Below, one piece after another: positions 60,864 to 64,000 of a stretch of 64,000 nt of DNA. Source of the stretch: Ferdinandcohnia salidurans (GTDB taxonomy: Bacteria > Bacillota > Bacilli > Bacillales > Bacillaceae_L). The notes under the pieces are model-generated. The model did not search any database, was not told where the DNA came from, and saw only the letters and a list, made by a program, of their open reading frames with translations. Every line of letters begins with the position of its first letter. The stretch's first letter is position 1. The stretch is taken from the NCBI RefSeq assembly GCF_042680725.1, contig NZ_JBHUEK010000008.1:1-64000 (forward strand), written 5' to 3'. Made by a program: the position numbers and the translations under genes.

Positions 60864-62141
60864 TTAGCTAGTTCCTATCCCTACATATCTAATCCCCAGC
60901 TTCTCAATTTCTTCTTTACTTAATACATTTCGTCCATCCAAAATTAATTTACAATTTGTGAATTCTGCAAAATTAATACTCATGTATTCACTGTGAAAAG
61001 CCTGGATAACGACTATTTCAATTTGTTCAATCGCTTCTTTAGAAAAGGGAATAACCTCATATTTTGAAATTTCGTTAGCCGTAAAATAAGGGTCATCAAC
61101 AAAAACAGTTGCTTCCCTCTTTTTTAGTTCATTAATAAGTAGTTGGGTAGAAGATCTTGTTGCCTCTTTAACGTTTTCTCGAAATGATAAGCCCAAAATT
61201 AATATTTTTGAATGTTTTAAAGAGGTATGGATATTCTCTATTTTAGTAACTGCATATGCTGCCATGTTATCGTTCATTTCTCTTGAAAGAGTAACTAAGC
61301 CTTTGTCTAAACCTTTGTTAATAAAAAAATAGGGGTAAACAGGAATGCAATGCCCACCAACACCAACACCTGGGTTATGAATATTGGAAAATGGTTCACT
61401 GTTTGCAGCTTTAATAACTTCTTTTATATTTACTCCATATTTTTCTCCAAAAACAGCTAATTCATTTGCTAACGCTATATTGACATCACGATAAGTAGCC
61501 TCAGCAACTTTTGTAAACTCTGCTGTTTCTAAAGAGCTTACTTGTAAAACGTCACAACCTATTGCTTCTTTATAAAATTCCGTAGCAATCTTTAAACTTC
61601 TGTCATTATAGCCACTTACAATCTTCGGGTATGTTTGAAGATCTTGAATAATACGATTTGAATAAACTCTTTCGGGACTATATGCTAAATAAAAATCCTT
61701 CCCCATTTGAAACCCGGAAAGTTCCTCGATTTTTTTACCAAATCTATTTCTTGTGTCACCAGTTGGAATAGTAGTTTCAAAAATAACAAGTGTATTCTTT
61801 TGAATGCCTTTCCCGATATCTTCTACGGCAGAATCAATGTATTGATAATCTATTTCATTTTGGTCGTTTAGTAGTACAGGAACAATTACAACAACTACAT
61901 CGGAGTTACTAACGGCTTTAGTTGTATTCGTTGTACAATTCAGCAAACCCTTTTGCTTTGCACTTCTTAACAGTTCCTGAACTCCAGGTTCATTTTTAAT
62001 ATGAGATATTCCTGAATTTACTTGTTTAATGACATTTTCATTTTTATCCGCACCGTAAACAAAAAAACTACCACTATTTGCAAATACTGTTGCTAAAGGT
62101 AGTCCGATCTTCCCAAGTCCTACAACAGTCACTTTTTTCAT
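60864..62141 (-). CDS. Nucleotide-sugar dehydrogenase, WecC/WbpA type
   Basis: A 425-aa UDP-sugar 6-dehydrogenase. The NAD-binding GLGKIGLP is at residues 8-15, SPERVYSNR mid-protein, and the catalytic Cys lies in GVGVGGHCIPVYPYF. The HCIPVYP form is that of UDP-N-acetyl-hexosamine dehydrogenases (WecC, WbpA), unlike the SCFPKD form of the UDP-glucose enzyme at 46289. The product would be a UDP-N-acetyl-hexosaminuronate. The ATG at 62141 has AGAGGAG upstream. Together with the acetyltransferase at 63469 it points to a diacetamido-uronic acid. Confidence 0.87.
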   Translation of the reverse strand: MKKVTVVGLGKIGLPLATVFANSGSFFVYGADKNENVIKQVNSGISHIKNEPGVQELLRSAKQKGLLNCTTNTTKAVSNSDVVVVIVPVLLNDQNEIDYQYIDSAVEDIGKGIQKNTLVIFETTIPTGDTRNRFGKKIEELSGFQMGKDFYLAYSPERVYSNRIIQDLQTYPKIVSGYNDRSLKIATEFYKEAIGCDVLQVSSLETAEFTKVAEATYRDVNIALANELAVFGEKYGVNIKEVIKAANSEPFSNIHNPGVGVGGHCIPVYPYFFINKGLDKGLVTLSREMNDNMAAYAVTKIENIHTSLKHSKILILGLSFRENVKEATRSSTQLLINELKKREATVFVDDPYFTANEISKYEVIPFSKEAIEQIEIVVIQAFHSEYMSINFAEFTNCKLILDGRNVLSKEEIEKLGIRYVGIGTS

Positions 62142-62280
62142 GATACATCTCCTCTGTCATTGTTCTAATAAAGCAATTTTATTTAACATAGTATGCTGAA
62201 TACAACGGGAAAAGTGTGTGTGTATTTATCAGGGGTTAATAGTAATGATTACAAATATTAATAATCCACCATTGTCCTAT

Positions 62281-62308
62281 ACCAAATTGTAGGAAGAGTC
62301 ATATTCTA
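62281..62308 (+). promoter_or_regulatory. Sigma-K promoter of the CgeB-like glycosyltransferase gene
   Basis: AC (62281-62282), 17 bp, CATATTCTA (62300-62308); full consensus match, about 30 nt before the start codon. Confidence 0.7.
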
Positions 62309-62339
62309 TAAGTATCGTAAAATAGCAAAGAGGTGTGAT

Positions 62340-63326
62340 TTGTTGGAAAAACTAAAAATATTAGTATTGGTTAGAGAATTTTGGAAAAAGTTCCCGAAAC
62401 ACATACCGAAATTTGAGGCACTTCAAGCACTTGAAAAATATGCAGAAGTTCGATATTGGTACCGAAATGGACATATTAACGACATCATGGACAGATTGAA
62501 TTTTAGACCAGATTTTATTATTCATTATGATATTGCATGGGGATCTGCACTTGCGCCAAGCATTTCGGGTCTAGATAAGATTGACATTCCAAAAGGAGCC
62601 TTTGTAATAGATATTCATTACAATACGGGGGCAAGACGGAAGTACTTTGCACAAAATAAGATCGATTTAATTTTTTCACTCACCAAAAGTGCCTTTCTTA
62701 AAACCTATCATGAATATAAGGAAAAATTTAGATGGGTTCCATTTTCTGTTAATCCGGAGGTATTTAAAGATTGGCAAATAAAGAAAGAAATAGATTACCT
62801 TTTAATGGGTGCAGTATACGACCGAGAGGGAAAGGAGCCAAATTTAACAAAGACTGGAAGAGGCGAATATCCTTTTCGGGAGGAAGTTTTAGTGAAAATG
62901 AGAGATATCGATGGGTTTGTTTTTCACCCACATCCAGGACATCAAGGTAGGCAAAAGGAGGGTACATTTCTTAATGAAAATTATGCAAAGGAAATAAGTC
63001 GTTCCAAAATCTTTTTTACATGTGGTTCCTCATTAAAATATCCAGTATTAAAATTTTTTGAGGCGCCTGCATGTAATACTTTGCTCTTGGCAGAACCAGT
63101 TCCTGACATCTTAGAATTAGGATTTGAAGACGGTGTAAATTTTGTTGCATGTGATAAATCCAATTTCTACGAAAAAGCTCTTTACTATTTGGATAATGTG
63201 GAAGAGAGACAACAGATAACTGAAAATGGATTTAACTTTATTCACAGTCACCATACAAATGATATGCGGGCACAACAACTAGTCACTTATATAAAAGAAT
63301 ACATTGAAAAAGGTCGGAATGTATAG
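62340..63326 (+). CDS. Glycosyltransferase, CgeB-like (GT-B, Glyco_trans_1_2 type)
   Basis: A 328-aa protein starting KLKILVLVREFWKK. It has a short N-terminal domain (RPDFIIHYDIAWG) and a C-terminal donor-binding part (SKIFFTCGSSLKYPVLKFFEAPACNTLLLAEP, DGVNFVACD) similar to the CgeB spore-maturation glycosyltransferases. Cytoplasmic. Two tandem TTGs (62340, 62343) can serve as start; AGAGGTG fits the second better. Expression late in sporulation is supported by its promoter. Confidence 0.78.
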   Translation: MLEKLKILVLVREFWKKFPKHIPKFEALQALEKYAEVRYWYRNGHINDIMDRLNFRPDFIIHYDIAWGSALAPSISGLDKIDIPKGAFVIDIHYNTGARRKYFAQNKIDLIFSLTKSAFLKTYHEYKEKFRWVPFSVNPEVFKDWQIKKEIDYLLMGAVYDREGKEPNLTKTGRGEYPFREEVLVKMRDIDGFVFHPHPGHQGRQKEGTFLNENYAKEISRSKIFFTCGSSLKYPVLKFFEAPACNTLLLAEPVPDILELGFEDGVNFVACDKSNFYEKALYYLDNVEERQQITENGFNFIHSHHTNDMRAQQLVTYIKEYIEKGRNV

Positions 63327-63345
63327 TTTCGGCCTATTTTTAATA
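63307..63345 (+). terminator. Terminator of the CgeB-like gene
   Basis: Imperfect stem AGGTCGGAA / TTTCGGCCT followed by ATTTTTAATAT. Confidence 0.72.
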
Positions 63346-63468
63346 TAACCGAGCAAATGTCCATACCCTTTCTAGTATATTTTCATACGAATAAAAAGGA
63401 ATACATTCGTGAAACAAAAGGCTCCTTTTGGCGAGAACATAAGTGACTTATAAGAAAAGAGGGATGAC

Positions 63469-64000
63469 ATGACTGAAGGAAGTTTTATACCGGATAGTGC
63501 CGTTATCGGAAGACAAGTGGTTATTGAAGAAGGAGTCAAAATCGGGGAAAATGTATCAATTGGCCATAATACTGTTATTTTAGAAGGCACTTCCATAGGA
63601 GATAACGTTAAAATCGGAGCAAATTGCGTACTAGGTATTCGGCCGGGTGGAAACGCCAAGATGAGAAAAATAAATCAAATACCACAACGATTAACCATTC
63701 ACTCGAATGTTAGAATTGGTAATCTTGTTTCCATTTACACATGCTCTGAAATAAATGAACATGTTTTTATCGGTGATCATGCAAGTATTCGTGAAAATGT
63801 TAGTGTTGGAAATGGTTCAGTAATTGGAAGGGCTGCTATTGTAGAATTAAACACCAAAATAGGCGAAAATTGTACGATTCAAACACTGGCCTATGTTACG
63901 GGAGATACAATCATTGAGGACAACGTATTTATCGGTCCCTGCGTTTCGATGTCGAACGATAAATACATGGGGGCAAAGGATTATACTTTAAAAGGTCCTC
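63469..64000 (+). CDS. Hexapeptide-repeat N-acetyltransferase (WlbB/WbpD type), cut by the window end
   Basis: An open frame of 177 codons that runs off the window. It is a left-handed beta-helix built of repeats such as IGRQVV, IGENVS, IGDNVK, IGANCV and ends in the segment FIGPCVSMSNDKY, a feature of UDP-2-acetamido-3-amino-glucuronate N-acetyltransferases. Such enzymes follow a WbpA-type dehydrogenase in UDP-diacetamido-glucuronate synthesis; a candidate lies at 60864. The ATG at 63469 follows AAAGAGGGATG. The C-terminus is unseen. Confidence 0.78.
   Translation, partial: MTEGSFIPDSAVIGRQVVIEEGVKIGENVSIGHNTVILEGTSIGDNVKIGANCVLGIRPGGNAKMRKINQIPQRLTIHSNVRIGNLVSIYTCSEINEHVFIGDHASIRENVSVGNGSVIGRAAIVELNTKIGENCTIQTLAYVTGDTIIEDNVFIGPCVSMSNDKYMGAKDYTLKGP

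Overview
The window looks like chromosomal DNA of an endospore-forming Bacillaceae (Bacillus sensu lato). It is AT-rich, has AGGAGG-type ribosome binding sites and frequent TTG/GTG starts, and follows the Bacillus subtilis gene order app - yjbA - trpS - opp - yjbC - spx - mecA - coiA - pepF - yjbH - yjbJ/K/L/M - ppnK - yjbO - prpE - yjbQ - fabI, then yjcA. Species cannot be fixed from the sequence alone.

Region 1 (1-18.1 kb). It opens with the 3' tail of a group II intron. Two complete oligopeptide ABC importers follow (appDFABC and oppABCDF), separated by yjbA and a T-box-controlled trpS. A complete group IIC intron with its reverse transcriptase sits just behind the oppF terminator. A secreted putative glycoside hydrolase comes next.

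Region 2 (18.1-36.6 kb). This is the conserved stress, competence and housekeeping block: yjbC, spx, mecA, coiA, pepF, spxH (yjbH), lytic transglycosylase yjbJ, CYTH protein yjbK, yjbL, (p)ppGpp synthetase yjbM, NAD kinase, pseudouridine synthase, prpE, a FtsW/RodA protein, mgtE, yjbQ and fabI. Spx, its ClpXP adaptor SpxH, and the MecA/CoiA/PepF genes lie together. The spacers hold a RoxS/RsaE-type sRNA, an overlooked 58-aa membrane-protein gene, a MITE-like repeat in front of mecA, two copies of a covarying structured repeat flanking the NAD kinase gene, and a FapR operator in front of fabI.

Region 3 (36.6-41.9 kb). A transporter island: a DUF3231 protein, two LysE-family exporters, an MFS transporter and an amino-acid permease.

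Region 4 (41.9-64 kb). A sporulation-linked cell-surface locus occupies the place where B. subtilis has cotO/cotZYXWV and yjcA. It combines UDP-sugar synthesis (GalU, UDP-glucose dehydrogenase, UDP-glucuronate epimerase, a WecC-type dehydrogenase, a WlbB/WbpD-type acetyltransferase), four glycosyltransferases, a methyltransferase, three kinase-fold domains with a D-x4-H catalytic loop plus a HipA-like kinase, Cys-rich structural proteins, an Ena-type (DUF3992) endospore appendage subunit, and two collagen-like filament proteins with a shared Cys-rich N-terminus. At least five promoters match the sigma-K pattern AC-N16/17-CATAnnnTA. My reading is a late mother-cell regulon that builds and glycosylates spore-surface filaments and appendages. 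The most novel points are an apparent Ena-like domain embedded in a Cys-rich protein divergent from the ena gene, a new collagen-filament leader, and a tandem kinase-fold protein.
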